64,000 nucleotides of DNA. It comes from Mariniflexile fucanivorans. GTDB taxonomy: Bacteria > Bacteroidota > Bacteroidia > Flavobacteriales > Flavobacteriaceae. The DNA lies in contig NZ_SLUP01000007.1 of the NCBI RefSeq assembly GCF_004341235.1, forward strand, positions 186,001 to 250,000, written 5' to 3'. The notes beneath the pieces are model-generated. The model did not search any database. It saw only the letters and a program-made list of their open reading frames with translations, and was not told the DNA's origin. Position 1 is the first letter of the stretch. Each line of letters opens with the position of its first letter. Of this stretch, positions 52,915 to 62,229 are shown piece after piece. The position numbers were made by a program, and so were the translations under genes.

Positions 52915-54060
52915 TTATCCACGTCTTCCGCCACTGCTTGAAGAACCTGAACTTCTACTACTACCAGAACTAGAACTACTGCTTGAAGATCTTGAACTGC
53001 TACTTGAAGAAGAACTTGAACTTGGCGTATAACTTCTACTAGGTGTATATGTTGAATTACTACTTGAAGATGACGGGGTGTAAGTTCTGGTTCTACTGCT
53101 GCTTGAAGGCGTATAGGTAGTTCCAGAGCTGCGTCTTACAGTTGAAGACGATCTGGTTGTAGAATTCGTTGATGGTGTACTCGTACTATATGTTGTTCTT
53201 CTTTGCGTATCTGTGCTAACACGTGTTCCGTTGGAATTATATTGTCTACTGGTATAGGTAGATGTTGGCGAACTTGTGCTAACACTACTTCTTCTAGAAG
53301 TATTATATTTTGAGCCGTTATCAGCACTAACCGAACTGCTTCTTCTTGAAGATGCGCTATAGGCATTTCTAGTTAAGCTTCCTGAATTACTACTGTAGTT
53401 GCTACCTCTTCGGCTCGCGCTGTAAGATACATTGCGTCTGTTATAGTAACCATTATTTCCGTAATTTCCGTAATTGTTATGACCATAATAACTATAAGGA
53501 TTGCCATAATAGCCATATCCCCAAGGGTTGTAAGACCAACCACTGTAAAAACCGCCATAAAAGCCTGAATTCCAATATGGATCGTAACCATAACCCCAAG
53601 TATTCCAACCTGTATTCCAGCGATTATTCCATCCCCAACCATACATAAAAGGATCATTCCAACCCCAGTTGTTCCAACCATTGTTTACATAGTTTATGGT
53701 AACATCGGTATTTGTTTGTCCCCAACCACCATAACCTTGGTAATCATTATATAGTGTGTCATTTGCAATATAGTTGTCACCTTCATAGGTGTCTATATCG
53801 GTAAATATTTCGTTGTTAGATGTCATGTACTCTGTTTCCAAAGATTTATTCTTAAAGTAATTTGAATAATAATTACTGTTTGAATTTTGTGGCGTTTCAA
53901 CAACAGCTTCTTCATACACGACAGTTCTTGGTGTGCTGCCGTAGATGCCATCGTTATCTACACCAACATATTGATAGGAACCACATGAGTATAAGCCAAA
54001 TACTAAGCTAAGAATTGCCAAGTATGGCATTTTTTTGATTAAGTAGGTTTTTAATTGCAT
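52915..54060 (-). CDS. Lipoprotein with Gly/Asn/Tyr-Trp and Ser-rich low-complexity tail
   Basis: The 381-residue product has a lipoprotein signal (LYSCGSYQ, Cys26), a middle part rich in Trp, Asn, Gly and Tyr (NNGWNNWGWNDPFM, YGYYGNPYSYYG) and a C-terminal 150 residues of Ser, Thr, Arg and Gly (long SSSSRSSSSS runs). It is a disordered surface or envelope protein. Its function is unknown. Confidence 0.7.
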   Translation of the reverse strand: MQLKTYLIKKMPYLAILSLVFGLYSCGSYQYVGVDNDGIYGSTPRTVVYEEAVVETPQNSNSNYYSNYFKNKSLETEYMTSNNEIFTDIDTYEGDNYIANDTLYNDYQGYGGWGQTNTDVTINYVNNGWNNWGWNDPFMYGWGWNNRWNTGWNTWGYGYDPYWNSGFYGGFYSGWSYNPWGYGYYGNPYSYYGHNNYGNYGNNGYYNRRNVSYSASRRGSNYSSNSGSLTRNAYSASSRRSSSVSADNGSKYNTSRRSSVSTSSPTSTYTSRQYNSNGTRVSTDTQRRTTYSTSTPSTNSTTRSSSTVRRSSGTTYTPSSSSRTRTYTPSSSSSNSTYTPSRSYTPSSSSSSSSSSRSSSSSSSSGSSRSSGSSSSGGRRG

Positions 54061-54088
54061 ATCTCTTGATTTTTATTGTTGAACATAA

Positions 54089-54096
54089 CAAAAATA
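54089..54096 (-). promoter_or_regulatory. -7 box of the lipoprotein/FadL operon
   Basis: The minus-strand TATTTTTG fits TAnnTTTG, 28 nt before the lipoprotein ATG. Confidence 0.5.
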
Positions 54097-54159
54097 GTTA
54101 GTTTTGCTGAACTATTTTTATATTTAACATAGTCGCAATATTTGTGCCAAAATAACAAT

Positions 54160-55638
54160 ATGAGTAAAAAACTTACTAGTAGGGCGGAAGATTATTCCAA
54201 ATGGTATAACGAATTGGTTGTCAAGGCAGACCTAGCGGAGAATTCCGCAGTTCGTGGTTGTATGGTCATCAAGCCTTACGGCTATGCTATTTGGGAAAAA
54301 ATGCAGGCCGAATTAGATAAAATGTTTAAAGAAACAGGACATCAAAACGCATATTTTCCATTATTTGTTCCAAAAAGTTTATTTGAAGCAGAAGAAAAAA
54401 ATGCAGAAGGCTTTGCAAAAGAATGTGCCATTGTAACACATTATAGGTTACAGGCTGATCCAGATAAACCAGGGAAATTACGTGTAGATCCAGAAGCTAA
54501 ACTTGAAGAAGAATTAATAGTGCGCCCAACAAGCGAGGCTATTATTTGGAATACTTATAGAAATTGGATTCAATCTTATAGAGATTTACCAATTTTAATA
54601 AACCAATGGGCGAATGTGGTGCGTTGGGAAATGCGTACCCGTTTATTTTTGCGTACCGCAGAATTTTTATGGCAAGAAGGTCATACAGCACATCAAAATA
54701 AAGCAGAAGCTATGGCAGAAGCACGATTGATGAATAACGTATATGCAACATTTGCCGAAAACTTTATGGCAATTCCTGTGGTACAAGGTGTAAAAACCGA
54801 AAGTGAACGCTTTGCAGGTGCCGATGAAACCTTTTGTATTGAAGCTTTAATGCAAGATGGAAAAGCACTTCAGGCTGGAACGTCGCACTTTTTAGGACAG
54901 AATTTTGCGAAAGCGTTCGATGTTAAGTTTGCTAATAAAGAAGGAAAACAAGATTATGTTTGGGCAACCTCATGGGGCGTTTCTACACGTTTGATGGGTG
55001 CTTTAATTATGACGCATAGCGATGATAACGGATTGGTATTGCCGCCAAGTTTAGCGCCTAATCAAGTGGTTATCGTTCCTATATATAAGAGTGATGAGGA
55101 ATTTGATGCCGTTTCAGAAGTTGCTAAAAGTATTCAAACTGATTTAAGAGCAAAAGGTATTACTGTTAAGTTTGATGATAGAGATACTCAGCGTCCTGGA
55201 GCTAAATTTGCGCAACACGAATTGCAAGGAGTACCATTACGTATTGCTATTGGTCCAAAAGATTTGCAAAACGGAACTGTGGAGCTTGCTAGACGTGACA
55301 CATTAACTAAAGAGGTGGTCGCTTTAGATGATTTAACGAATACTGTTGAGAATTTATTAAAAGAAATTCAAGATACTTTGTTTAAAAAAGCATTGGATTT
55401 TAGAGATTCTCACATAACAGAAGTGAATTCTTTTGAAGAATTTAAAGATGTTTTAGAAAAAAAGACAGGATTTATATCTGCACATTGGGATGGTACTAAT
55501 GAAACTGAAGAAAAAATTAAAGAGCTTACAAAGGCTACAATTAGATGTATTCCCTTGAAAATGAAGGAGGAAGCAGGTGTTTGTGTCTATTCAGGTCAGT
55601 CCTCAAAAGGAAGAGTTTTGTTTGCGAAAGCATACTAA
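54160..55638 (+). CDS. proS: Prolyl-tRNA synthetase, archaeal/eukaryotic-like type
   Basis: The 492-residue class II enzyme charges tRNA-Pro. It lacks the INS editing insertion of the E. coli form and ends in Tyr (LFAKAY), a mark of the shorter archaeal/eukaryotic-like ProRS. Motifs include the class II segment [15 protein letters not shown] and [14 protein letters not shown] at 54160 was used in place of a TTG six codons upstream. Confidence 0.95.
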   Translation: MSKKLTSRAEDYSKWYNELVVKADLAENSAVRGCMVIKPYGYAIWEKMQAELDKMFKETGHQNAYFPLFVPKSLFEAEEKNAEGFAKECAIVTHYRLQADPDKPGKLRVDPEAKLEEELIVRPTSEAIIWNTYRNWIQSYRDLPILINQWANVVRWEMRTRLFLRTAEFLWQEGHTAHQNKAEAMAEARLMNNVYATFAENFMAIPVVQGVKTESERFAGADETFCIEALMQDGKALQAGTSHFLGQNFAKAFDVKFANKEGKQDYVWATSWGVSTRLMGALIMTHSDDNGLVLPPSLAPNQVVIVPIYKSDEEFDAVSEVAKSIQTDLRAKGITVKFDDRDTQRPGAKFAQHELQGVPLRIAIGPKDLQNGTVELARRDTLTKEVVALDDLTNTVENLLKEIQDTLFKKALDFRDSHITEVNSFEEFKDVLEKKTGFISAHWDGTNETEEKIKELTKATIRCIPLKMKEEAGVCVYSGQSSKGRVLFAKAY

Positions 55639-55670
55639 ATAAAATTTTTTCAAAAAAGTTCGTGTAGCTA

Positions 55671-55720
55671 TTGCGACATTTAAAAATAGTTGTATTTTTG
55701 CATCCGCAATGGAAACATTG
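55671..55720 (+). promoter_or_regulatory. Upstream promoter with GAAA-loop hairpin
   Basis: TTG (55671-55673) and TATTTTTG (55693-55700) are spaced 19 bp, the exact Bacteroidota -33/-7 spacing. Just downstream CAATG-GAAA-CATTG (55707-55720) forms a GNRA-loop hairpin. It could drive a leader RNA or co-transcribe the tRNA. Confidence 0.6.
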
Positions 55721-55764
55721 TAAGTTATTTGAAAAAAAAGTTACGCAAATTTTAAATTTTTAAG

Positions 55765-55794
55765 TTGTAGATTTAAAAATTAAATTTATCTTTG
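55765..55794 (+). promoter_or_regulatory. tRNA-Glu proximal promoter
   Basis: TTG (55765-55767) and TATCTTTG (55787-55794) are 19 bp apart. The box ends 16 nt before the tRNA's first base. Confidence 0.7.
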
Positions 55795-55810
55795 CGCACT
55801 CAAAACAAAT

Positions 55811-55882
55811 GGCCCGTTCGTCTATCGGCTAGGACGCCAGGTTTTCATCCTGGTAAGAGGGGTTCGATTCCCCTACGGGCTA
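55811..55882 (+). tRNA. tRNA-Glu (UUC)
   Basis: The cloverleaf closes with acceptor GGCCCGT/ACGGGCT, including a G-U first pair, and anticodon stem CCAGG/CCTGG around TTTTCAT, anticodon TTC. T-arm GGGGTTCGATTCCCC is standard. CCA is not encoded. rpsT follows 27 nt later. Confidence 0.97.
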
Positions 55883-55909
55883 CAATTTTTAAAAAAAATA
55901 AAGTATAAA

Positions 55910-56161
55910 ATGGCAAATCATAAGTCAGCATTAAAAAGAATTAGAAGTAACGAAGCTAAACGTTTGGTTAACAAGTATCAGCATAAAACAACTCGTAATG
56001 CAATTAAAAAATTACGTGAGTTAACTGATAAGAAAGAAGCTGAAGCATTATTTCCTTCTGTAGTTTCTATGTTAGATAGATTAGCTAAGAAAAATGTTAT
56101 TCACTTTAATAAAGCTGCAAACCTTAAATCTGGTTTAGCTAAGCATATCGCTGCGCTTTAA
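55910..56161 (+). CDS. rpsT: 30S ribosomal protein S20
   Basis: The 83-residue basic protein matches S20 ([22 protein letters not shown]; later [19 protein letters not shown]). It binds 16S rRNA. It is 27 nt after tRNA-Glu and may share its transcript. A terminator follows. Confidence 0.97.
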   Translation: MANHKSALKRIRSNEAKRLVNKYQHKTTRNAIKKLRELTDKKEAEALFPSVVSMLDRLAKKNVIHFNKAANLKSGLAKHIAAL

Positions 56162-56185
56162 GACTTTCATTTTTTAAAAGTATTT

Positions 56186-56218
56186 AAAAGCTTCTCAATA
56201 TCGAGAGGCTTTTTTTTT
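56186..56218 (+). terminator. rpsT terminator
   Basis: AAGCTTCTC (56188-56196) pairs with GAGAGGCTT (56203-56211) with one G-U pair, followed by a T run. Confidence 0.8.
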
Positions 56219-56369
56219 GAGCTTTTTTTGGACTTGAATACGTATAAATGAAATTATAGGAATAGTTAAAATAAAAATGTTAAATCATAGAATAAATAAC
56301 CGTTTTTGATTTCTAAAAATCTAAATTTGCAAATACAATAAATTAATTATTCACATAAATATTACCCTT

Positions 56370-56717
56370 TTGGAAAATAAAGCAGCACTTAAATTAATCG
56401 ATAAAATCCTGAAAGATCTTGATAAAACAGGTATTAATACAGATACATTAATTAGCGATATTAAAGAATTAAGAACTTATGCTTTAGAAGAGCAAATTCC
56501 TTTAGTTGTAAAGGTTCTTAGACTGACTTACGAACACATTGAAGAAAATGATTCGTTTTTAATACCAATGCTTGTTGATGATGAAGATGATGTAGTTGTA
56601 ATAGAAAATGAACCTGTAGAAAGCTTGAAATATTTAATTGCGCTTATTAAGAATTTGAATAACAAAATAAATATATCAGATTTAAAAGAGTACAGAGATC
56701 TTTTAAATAACTACTAA
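56370..56717 (+). CDS. Small hypothetical helical protein
   Basis: The 115-residue product starts at TTG. It is acidic and helical (LIDKILKDLDKTGIN, LKYLIALIKNLNNKI) with an acidic centre (VDDEDDVVVIENEP). No family is recognised. A -7 box (TAAATTTG, 56323-56330) lies upstream, and a strong bidirectional terminator follows. Confidence 0.6.
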   Translation: MENKAALKLIDKILKDLDKTGINTDTLISDIKELRTYALEEQIPLVVKVLRLTYEHIEENDSFLIPMLVDDEDDVVVIENEPVESLKYLIALIKNLNNKINISDLKEYRDLLNNY

Positions 56718-56743
56718 TTAGGATCAGTTCTGATTTTTATAAA

Positions 56744-56781
56744 TTAAAAAAGCCTTAACAAATTTTGTTAAGGCTTTTTTT
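56744..56781. terminator. Bidirectional terminator between the 56370 gene and rho
   Basis: GCCTTAACAAA and TTTGTTAAGGC make a long stem with A-run and T-run flanks (56746-56781), fit to end both converging transcripts. Confidence 0.85.
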
Positions 56782-56810
56782 GGTTTAGTTTAATGTTTAG
56801 TTAGAATGTA

Positions 56811-58484
56811 TTACCCATTCATGGATATTAAAAACTCTTCGTTGTTTCTAGTTTGTTTGAAACGCTCGTTAATGAATTCCATAGCTTCAACGGGGTTCAT
56901 ATCCGCAAGGTATTTGCGCATTACCCACATACGTTGTATGGTGTTTTCATCTAATAATAAATCGTCGCGACGTGTGCTTGAAGATGTTAAATCAATCGCA
57001 GGGAAAATACGACGGTTCGATATTTTTCTATCCAACTGAAGTTCCATGTTGCCAGTTCCTTTAAATTCTTCAAAAATAACCTCGTCCATTTTAGAACCAG
57101 TTTCGGTAAGTGCGGTAGCAATAATAGTTAATGAACCACCATTTTCAATATTACGAGCAGCACCAAAAAAACGTTTTGGTTTGTGAAGTGCATTGGCATC
57201 AACACCACCACTTAATATTTTACCAGAGGCAGGTTGTACGGTGTTATAAGCTCTTGCCAAACGGGTTATTGAGTCTAAAAGAATCACCACATCATGACCA
57301 CATTCTACCAAACGTTTTGCTTTTTCAAGAACGATATCAGCAATTTTAACGTGCTCGTGTGCTTCTTTATCAAACGTTGAAGCAATCACCTCGCCACGTA
57401 CATTACGTTGCATATCGGTAACCTCTTCCGGGCGCTCATCAATTAATAAAATCATTAAATACACTTCTGGATGATTGGCTGCAATAGCGTTGGCAACATC
57501 TTTAAGTAACATGGTTTTACCCGTTTTAGGTTGCGATACAATCATACCACGTTGTCCTTTTCCAATTGGAGCAAACAAATCCATAATTCGTGTAGAAATG
57601 GTGCTTTGTTTTTCAGCTAAATTGAATTTTTCTTTTGGGAATAACGGTGTTAAATGCTCGAAAGATACGCGGTCTCTTACCACTTCTGGTTTCTGACCAT
57701 TAATTTTTATTACCTTAATTAAAGGAAAATATTTTTCTCCTTCTTTAGGAGGTCTTACGTTTCCTAAAACAGTATCGCCTTTCTTTAAACCGAATAAACG
57801 AATTTGCGATTGCGATACATAAATATCATCAGGAGACGATAAATAATTATAATCCGATGAACGTAAAAATCCATATCCATCTTGCATAACATCTAAAACA
57901 CCTTCACTTTCAATAATAGCATCAAATTCAAAATCTGGTTCGCGGTAGCGATTTCTATTATCTTTATTTCCTGCATCCACATTTACATTACCATTTTTTT
58001 GGTTTTTGTGTTGATTCTGATTTGGATTTTGCTTCTTTTGAGGTTGATTCGGCTCTCTTTTTTGATTCGCCGGTTTTTGTTGGTTGTCGTTTGTGCGTTC
58101 TTTCTGAACTCTAGGTTTAGGCGTATGAACAGGCTTTTTGTCTTCTTTAGTTTCTTGAGGCGTTTGCTCTGTTTTTTCAACAGGAGGCGTCGCTGCTTTT
58201 TCAACTACAGGCTTTTGCTCTTGTTGTTTGGCAGGCGTATTTCTAACAGGTTTTACAACACGTTGTCTTGGTTTTTTAACTTCCTTTTTTTCAGGAGTTG
58301 ACGCAGCTTTTGGTGTTGGTTCTATAACTGCTTCAACCGCTTTTGGGTTAGCAGCTTGATGATCTAGAATTTGGTAAACTAAATCAGCTTTTTTTAACGA
58401 ACGGTACTTTGGAACGTTCAATTTTTGTGCAATCTCTTGTAGGTCAGAGAGTTTCTTTTCGTTTAATTGTGAAATTTCAAACAT
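56811..58484 (-). CDS. rho: Transcription termination factor Rho with disordered insert
   Basis: The 557-residue protein is longer than the 419-residue E. coli Rho. Residues 1-45 are the N-terminal SAP-like helix bundle, about 50-185 a Pro/Lys/Gln/Asn-rich low-complexity insert ([11 protein letters not shown]), then the RNA-binding cold-shock fold ([15 protein letters not shown]) and the ATPase ([33 protein letters not shown]). Bacteroidota Rho inserts can drive condensate formation (reported for Bacteroides). Confidence 0.95.
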   Translation of the reverse strand: MFEISQLNEKKLSDLQEIAQKLNVPKYRSLKKADLVYQILDHQAANPKAVEAVIEPTPKAASTPEKKEVKKPRQRVVKPVRNTPAKQQEQKPVVEKAATPPVEKTEQTPQETKEDKKPVHTPKPRVQKERTNDNQQKPANQKREPNQPQKKQNPNQNQHKNQKNGNVNVDAGNKDNRNRYREPDFEFDAIIESEGVLDVMQDGYGFLRSSDYNYLSSPDDIYVSQSQIRLFGLKKGDTVLGNVRPPKEGEKYFPLIKVIKINGQKPEVVRDRVSFEHLTPLFPKEKFNLAEKQSTISTRIMDLFAPIGKGQRGMIVSQPKTGKTMLLKDVANAIAANHPEVYLMILLIDERPEEVTDMQRNVRGEVIASTFDKEAHEHVKIADIVLEKAKRLVECGHDVVILLDSITRLARAYNTVQPASGKILSGGVDANALHKPKRFFGAARNIENGGSLTIIATALTETGSKMDEVIFEEFKGTGNMELQLDRKISNRRIFPAIDLTSSSTRRDDLLLDENTIQRMWVMRKYLADMNPVEAMEFINERFKQTRNNEEFLISMNG

Positions 58485-58680
58485 AAATGTTTATAGGATA
58501 TGTGTTTTGACTTTGACTTTGAGTTGTTCTGAAAAAATATGATATTTTATTCTGAAGAATTAACAACCTCTATGCGTGGTTGTTGAGGATTATTACTGCA
58601 ATTATACAACTTTATTTTAATAATTTGCATTTATTTTTCAAAAGAAACTATTATTTTTGCCACAAGTATTTTAAATATAT

Positions 58681-59091
58681 ATGTTACAACGCATTCAAAC
58701 CGTATACCTTTTATTCGCAGCTATCGTTTCAGCTGGGTTAATATTTGTATTGCATTTATGGGTTACCAATGAAGACGTTATTGTATATGCAAAAGATAAT
58801 TTGTTGTATTTAGGTTTATTTCTTGGGTCGGCATTAGTATCGTTAATAACCATATTTAAGTATAAAAACAGGAAGTCACAGTTTATGCTGGGGCGACTTA
58901 ACATCATATTAAACTTTATTTTACTAGGATTTTTTGTGTATCAATCTCTAAAAGTATCTGGAGAAACGGCGGTTTCTGAGAAAGGTATTGGGATGCTTCT
59001 TCCTATTGTTTCTATCGTATTTTTGGCCCTAGCCAATAAGGCCATCAAGAAGGATGAAGATCTCGTAAAATCTGTAGATCGATTGCGATAA
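58681..59091 (+). CDS. DUF4293 membrane protein
   Basis: The 136-residue product has four predicted membrane spans and matches the flavobacterial DUF4293 family (MLQRIQTVYLLFAAIVS start, KAIKKDEDLVKSVDRLR end). It is divergent from rho, a conserved arrangement in flavobacteria. A -7 box (TATTTTTG, 58652-58659) precedes it. The function is unknown. Confidence 0.8.
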   Translation: MLQRIQTVYLLFAAIVSAGLIFVLHLWVTNEDVIVYAKDNLLYLGLFLGSALVSLITIFKYKNRKSQFMLGRLNIILNFILLGFFVYQSLKVSGETAVSEKGIGMLLPIVSIVFLALANKAIKKDEDLVKSVDRLR

Positions 59092-59121
59092 AGCCTTATA
59101 TCTTAGTAGTATTAGTGCGTT

Positions 59122-59156
59122 AAAAAACCCAAAGTGAAAGCTTTGGGTTTTTTTTA
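59122..59156 (+). terminator. DUF4293 terminator
   Basis: CCCAAAG (59128-59134) pairs with CTTTGGG (59141-59147), flanked by A and T runs. Confidence 0.8.
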
Positions 59157-59160
59157 TGAT

Positions 59161-59279
59161 GCCTCCCTTAATCCCTCCAAAGGAGGGAAACACTCAACTC
59201 TTAAAAATATATTTCTCACGAAATAATATACAGTAAGAGTAAGCAGGTTCTTCCCTATGGGAAGGATTTGGGATGGGAT
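59161..59279. repeat. Paired R4 repeats
   Basis: Two R4-type palindromes face each other: CCCTCC-AAA-GGAGGG (59173-59187) and CTTCCC-TAT-GGGAAG (59250-59264, followed by GATTTGGGATGGG). The first matches the copy within hutU and the second the copy at 11352. Confidence 0.75.
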
Positions 59280-59281
59280 TT

Positions 59282-59710
59282 TTATTTTATTTCAACAAGT
59301 TCTAAATCGAACGTTAAATCGTGTCCTGCTAACGGGTGGTTAGCATCTATAATAATATGATCTTCATGCACTTCTGCTACACGAAATTGAACTTCGGTAC
59401 CGTCAGGATTTTTTGAAGCTAATCCCATACCAACTTCAGGGGCCATATCCTGTGGTAATTGGTCTTTCTTTACTTCATGAAATAATTCTTGTTGTACACC
59501 GCCGTAAGCTTCAGCTGAAGGAATAATAATTGTTTTTTTCTCATTTACCTTCATGTTTACCACGCCTTTTTCAAAACCAGGAATCAACATACCTTGGCCT
59601 AAAGTAATTTCTAACGGCTCTCTTTCTAGTGAACTGTCAAAAATTTGACCATTGCTTAATTTTCCTGTGTAATGAACTCTTACGGTATCATTTTCTTTTA
59701 CTTGACTCAT
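59282..59710 (-). CDS. FKBP-type peptidyl-prolyl isomerase (SlyD-like)
   Basis: The 142-residue protein has the FKBP core (VRVHYTGKLSNGQIFDSS), the insert-in-flap chaperone domain (about 70-120) and the end GHDLTFDLELVEIK. It lacks the His-rich metal tail of E. coli SlyD. It isomerises proline bonds and acts as a chaperone. A -7 box lies upstream. Confidence 0.92.
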   Translation of the reverse strand: MSQVKENDTVRVHYTGKLSNGQIFDSSLEREPLEITLGQGMLIPGFEKGVVNMKVNEKKTIIIPSAEAYGGVQQELFHEVKKDQLPQDMAPEVGMGLASKNPDGTEVQFRVAEVHEDHIIIDANHPLAGHDLTFDLELVEIK

Positions 59711-59742
59711 AAATAACTATGTTTTCTGTTTTTAAATAGCCG

Positions 59743-59750
59743 CAAAACTA
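59743..59750 (-). promoter_or_regulatory. FKBP -7 box
   Basis: The minus-strand TAGTTTTG fits TAnnTTTG, 32 nt before the ATG. Confidence 0.5.
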
Positions 59751-59843
59751 CAATTTATGGATAGAACACCATAATCTGAGCCAATTAATACGGCGTTTTG
59801 GGGAAATATTAACATATAAGATGAGATAATAGTTGAATGTTTT

Positions 59844-59917
59844 GTCATTACGAGGTACGAAGTAATCTGTTAATTATCAACTCCAATTCATGAGATTGCT
59901 TCGTACCTCGCAATGAC
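59844..59917. repeat. R2 repeat, copy 4
   Basis: GTCATTACGAGGTACGAAG and CTTCGTACCTCGCAATGAC are nearly perfect inverted arms. No gene lies in 59711-59980. Confidence 0.85.
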
Positions 59918-59980
59918 GTAAAACAATAAATAGAATATAGTTTTATTGGAAATTAGGTTCATTTAAAACATATTTAAAAA

Positions 59981-60472
59981 TTACTTCGGAAACTCAATAA
60001 CCTCTAAATTATCAATTTTAGTACCATCAATAGTAAAACGAAGCATGGTTCGTACCTTATGGAAACCGTGTTTTCCAACAGCTCCAGGGTTCATATGCAA
60101 TAAATTTAATTTTTTATCGGGCATTACTTTTAAAATGTGTGAATGTCCACAAATAAAAAGTTTTGGTGGGTTTGCTCTAATGGCTTCACGAACGCGCATA
60201 TTGTAGGCGCCTGGGTAACCTCCAATGTGGGTAATCCAAACATCGACGCCTTCGCACATAAACCTGTTGTTTTCTGGGAATTCACCTCTTATTTTAGCTT
60301 CATCTATATTTCCCCAAACGGCACGCAAGGGTTTTAATGCTTTAATAGCATCGGTTATTTTTAAATCACCAATATCGCCAGCATGCCAAACTTCATCGGC
60401 CTGTTTTACGTGTTTTAGAACGGCATCGTCTATATAGCTGTGGGTGTCCGAAAGTAAAAGTATTTTGGTCAT
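59981..60472 (-). CDS. Metallophosphoesterase (YfcE-like)
   Basis: The 163-residue protein has the metal ligands LLSDTHSYID, HAGDIGD, VWGNID, ITHIGG and CGHSH. This is the YfcE group of phosphodiesterases. Its natural substrate is unknown. Confidence 0.88.
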   Translation of the reverse strand: MTKILLLSDTHSYIDDAVLKHVKQADEVWHAGDIGDLKITDAIKALKPLRAVWGNIDEAKIRGEFPENNRFMCEGVDVWITHIGGYPGAYNMRVREAIRANPPKLFICGHSHILKVMPDKKLNLLHMNPGAVGKHGFHKVRTMLRFTIDGTKIDNLEVIEFPK

Positions 60473-60675
60473 TAATTAATAACTGAAGTTTTTGTTGATA
60501 AAGTTATAAATAATAGTTTAAATAGGTTTTGAATTGATGGCGAAGAATTTTCTTTGACTTTATCAGAAAAAAGCCCTAAATTCGTTTAACAACCGATAAA
60601 GTTTATTAAAACGGAACTTTATTTTTGCTTTACCCAACATTTGAGAAAACCGAAAAACTGAACAAATAATATTTT

Positions 60676-61326
60676 ATGAAATACTTAATTGCACTTTTAT
60701 TAATTACAAACCTTTCTTTTAGTCAAAAATGGTCAAAAACTGAATTGACTGACTTTGCTTCAATTGAATTTCCGAGTACGCCTGAAAAAACTAATTCTGA
60801 CGGAGTTACCTATTATTCGACCTCGGATGACATTGGAGTGTATATGGTAATGATTAAAGATTTAGGAAATCCAAGAATAACAAAATCTGGATTGCCTAAA
60901 TTTTATCAAGGAGTTATATCTGGTGCGTTAAAATCTGTAAATGGAGAGTTATTAGAAAAGAATGAATTTGAATCAAACGGAATTAAAGGTATAGAGATAT
61001 TATATACAGCAAACTCTAATTCTCAACTGCCTGATTTAAGACACAAACGAATTATTGTTGCAGATAATTATGTTATAAGTTATGAGTTCTGGACATTTAA
61101 AGAAAATGAACAATTATCATTAATTAATAAAGACAAATTTCTTAATTCAATTTCTATAACAACAGAAAAAGGAATTGAACCAGAAAAAAAAGAAACCAAT
61201 TCTGCTTATGAAAGTGGTTTTGCGGTTGGGCAAATAGTTTTTTATTTGCTTATAATTGGTTTAATAATTGGTGGAATTTTATTAATACGAAATCGGAACA
61301 GAAAAAAAAATAAAAACGTTGGGTAA
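60676..61326 (+). CDS. Exported, membrane-anchored hypothetical protein, accessory-looking
   Basis: The 216-residue product has a signal peptide (LSFSQK, about residue 17), a beta-rich middle and a C-terminal membrane span (about 188-205) with a basic end. AT-rich codon use and flanking words TTACCCAAC (60630-60638) and GTTGGGTAA (61318-61326) suggest a single acquired gene unit. No family is known. Confidence 0.6.
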   Translation: MKYLIALLLITNLSFSQKWSKTELTDFASIEFPSTPEKTNSDGVTYYSTSDDIGVYMVMIKDLGNPRITKSGLPKFYQGVISGALKSVNGELLEKNEFESNGIKGIEILYTANSNSQLPDLRHKRIIVADNYVISYEFWTFKENEQLSLINKDKFLNSISITTEKGIEPEKKETNSAYESGFAVGQIVFYLLIIGLIIGGILLIRNRNRKKNKNVG

Positions 61327-61630
61327 CACCGGTAGCCGTTGCACAACTCTTTTTTTTAAATAAATCGATGATTTTAAAATTGTTTTAAAATAAAAACCGC
61401 TAATAATCAAATGGTTATAATTTAGTCAAACTTGGTAAAATGGCTTTTTGATTAATTTTATGGTTGTGCAAGAGCCACACCGTATATAAAAAATTGCTAT
61501 TTTTAGCTCAACCAATGTTAGTTGTTTTGTTTGCTAGCATCTGATTTTCCTTCGGAAAATCCTCGCACACAAGCACGTAACTTAAGATATACATCAACAG
61601 ATATACATCAACGTTAAACGAAAAACTTCA
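61327..61630. other. Gene-free gap after the 60676 gene
   Basis: The gap has the inverted words GTTGCACAAC (61338) and GTTGTGCAAG (61462), a hairpin ATTTTCC-TTC-GGAAAAT (about 61543-61559), CACACAAGCACGTAAC, and a tandem 14-bp unit AGATATACATCAAC (61583-61610, two copies). No gene is seen. Confidence 0.5.
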
Positions 61631-61684
61631 AAAAAAAACTAAATTCGTTTAAAAGTGAAATTTAAAATTTTAAAACTTAGACCT

Positions 61685-61915
61685 ATGATAGATGTTTTTA
61701 GAGGTAATGTAAATGATACCATGATTATTAGAAATTTATTGGAAAGCGAAAATATTCAAGTTTTCGAAGCGAATCAACTTATGGCTAGTATTGAACCAGT
61801 TGCGGTTAGTTCGGGTGGATTTAATGCTGTAACGCTTAGAATCAATGAAGAAGATTTTGAAAAGGCAAAAAAAATTCTTGATGACTTCTACAAAGGAAAT
61901 TTAAGCTTAGATTAA
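61685..61915 (+). CDS. DUF2007-like small protein
   Basis: The protein of 77 residues (or 86 if a GTG at 61655 is used) resembles DUF2007, a short fold with RNLLESENIQVFEANQLM and an end INEEDFEKAKKILDDF. ATG at 61685 was chosen because a -7-like TAAATTCG lies at 61640-61647. The family binds metals or acts as a signal-protein partner; its role is unknown. Confidence 0.7.
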   Translation: MIDVFRGNVNDTMIIRNLLESENIQVFEANQLMASIEPVAVSSGGFNAVTLRINEEDFEKAKKILDDFYKGNLSLD

Positions 61916-61977
61916 TCGAAGAGACTTGTCTATAAAAGGAACTATCATAAGGCAGGACGCTCACATAGCAAACAAGT

Positions 61978-62130
61978 GCGTTAGGGATTGTAGCGGCATC
62001 CTTTTTAAAATTTGATAGTTATTTAACAAAGTGAGAAACTGATATTTGGCAGATGGCTTCGTCCTTCGTCCTCGCCATGACGTTTTAAAAAGATATAGCG
62101 AAAAGCCCGACCCTATTTGGGGTAACGCCA
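61978..62130. repeat. R3 repeat, copy 3, with an R2 half
   Basis: GCGTTAGGGATT, GCGGCATCCTTTTT, then a single R2 arm (AGATGGCTTCGTCC, 62051) and then AAAAGATATAGCG and AAGCCCGACCC appear in order. The 61916-62229 gap holds no gene. Confidence 0.75.
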
Positions 62131-62196
62131 AAAAAATATTTTTATCTTTTAATATTTTATTAAGATGGATGCTTTCGCAGGAAAGCCAAAACTGCC

Positions 62197-62204
62197 TATC
62201 TTTG
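62197..62204 (+). promoter_or_regulatory. truA -7 box
   Basis: TATCTTTG fits TAnnTTTG, 25 nt before the TTG start of truA. Confidence 0.55.
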
Positions 62205-62229
62205 TTGCTTCAACAAAAGTGAAAACATC

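Noticed and set aside
53136-53681. Minus-strand frames with Ile/Met-rich products over the Ser-rich lipoprotein gene
   Set aside because: They are out-of-frame readings of its low-complexity codons.
57983-58301. Lys-rich and Phe/Leu/Arg-rich frames over the rho insert
   Set aside because: They are shadows of the Asn/Gln/Lys-rich insert.
61583-61610. Tandem 14-bp unit as a possible CRISPR start
   Set aside because: Only two adjacent copies with no spacer; no cas genes are present.
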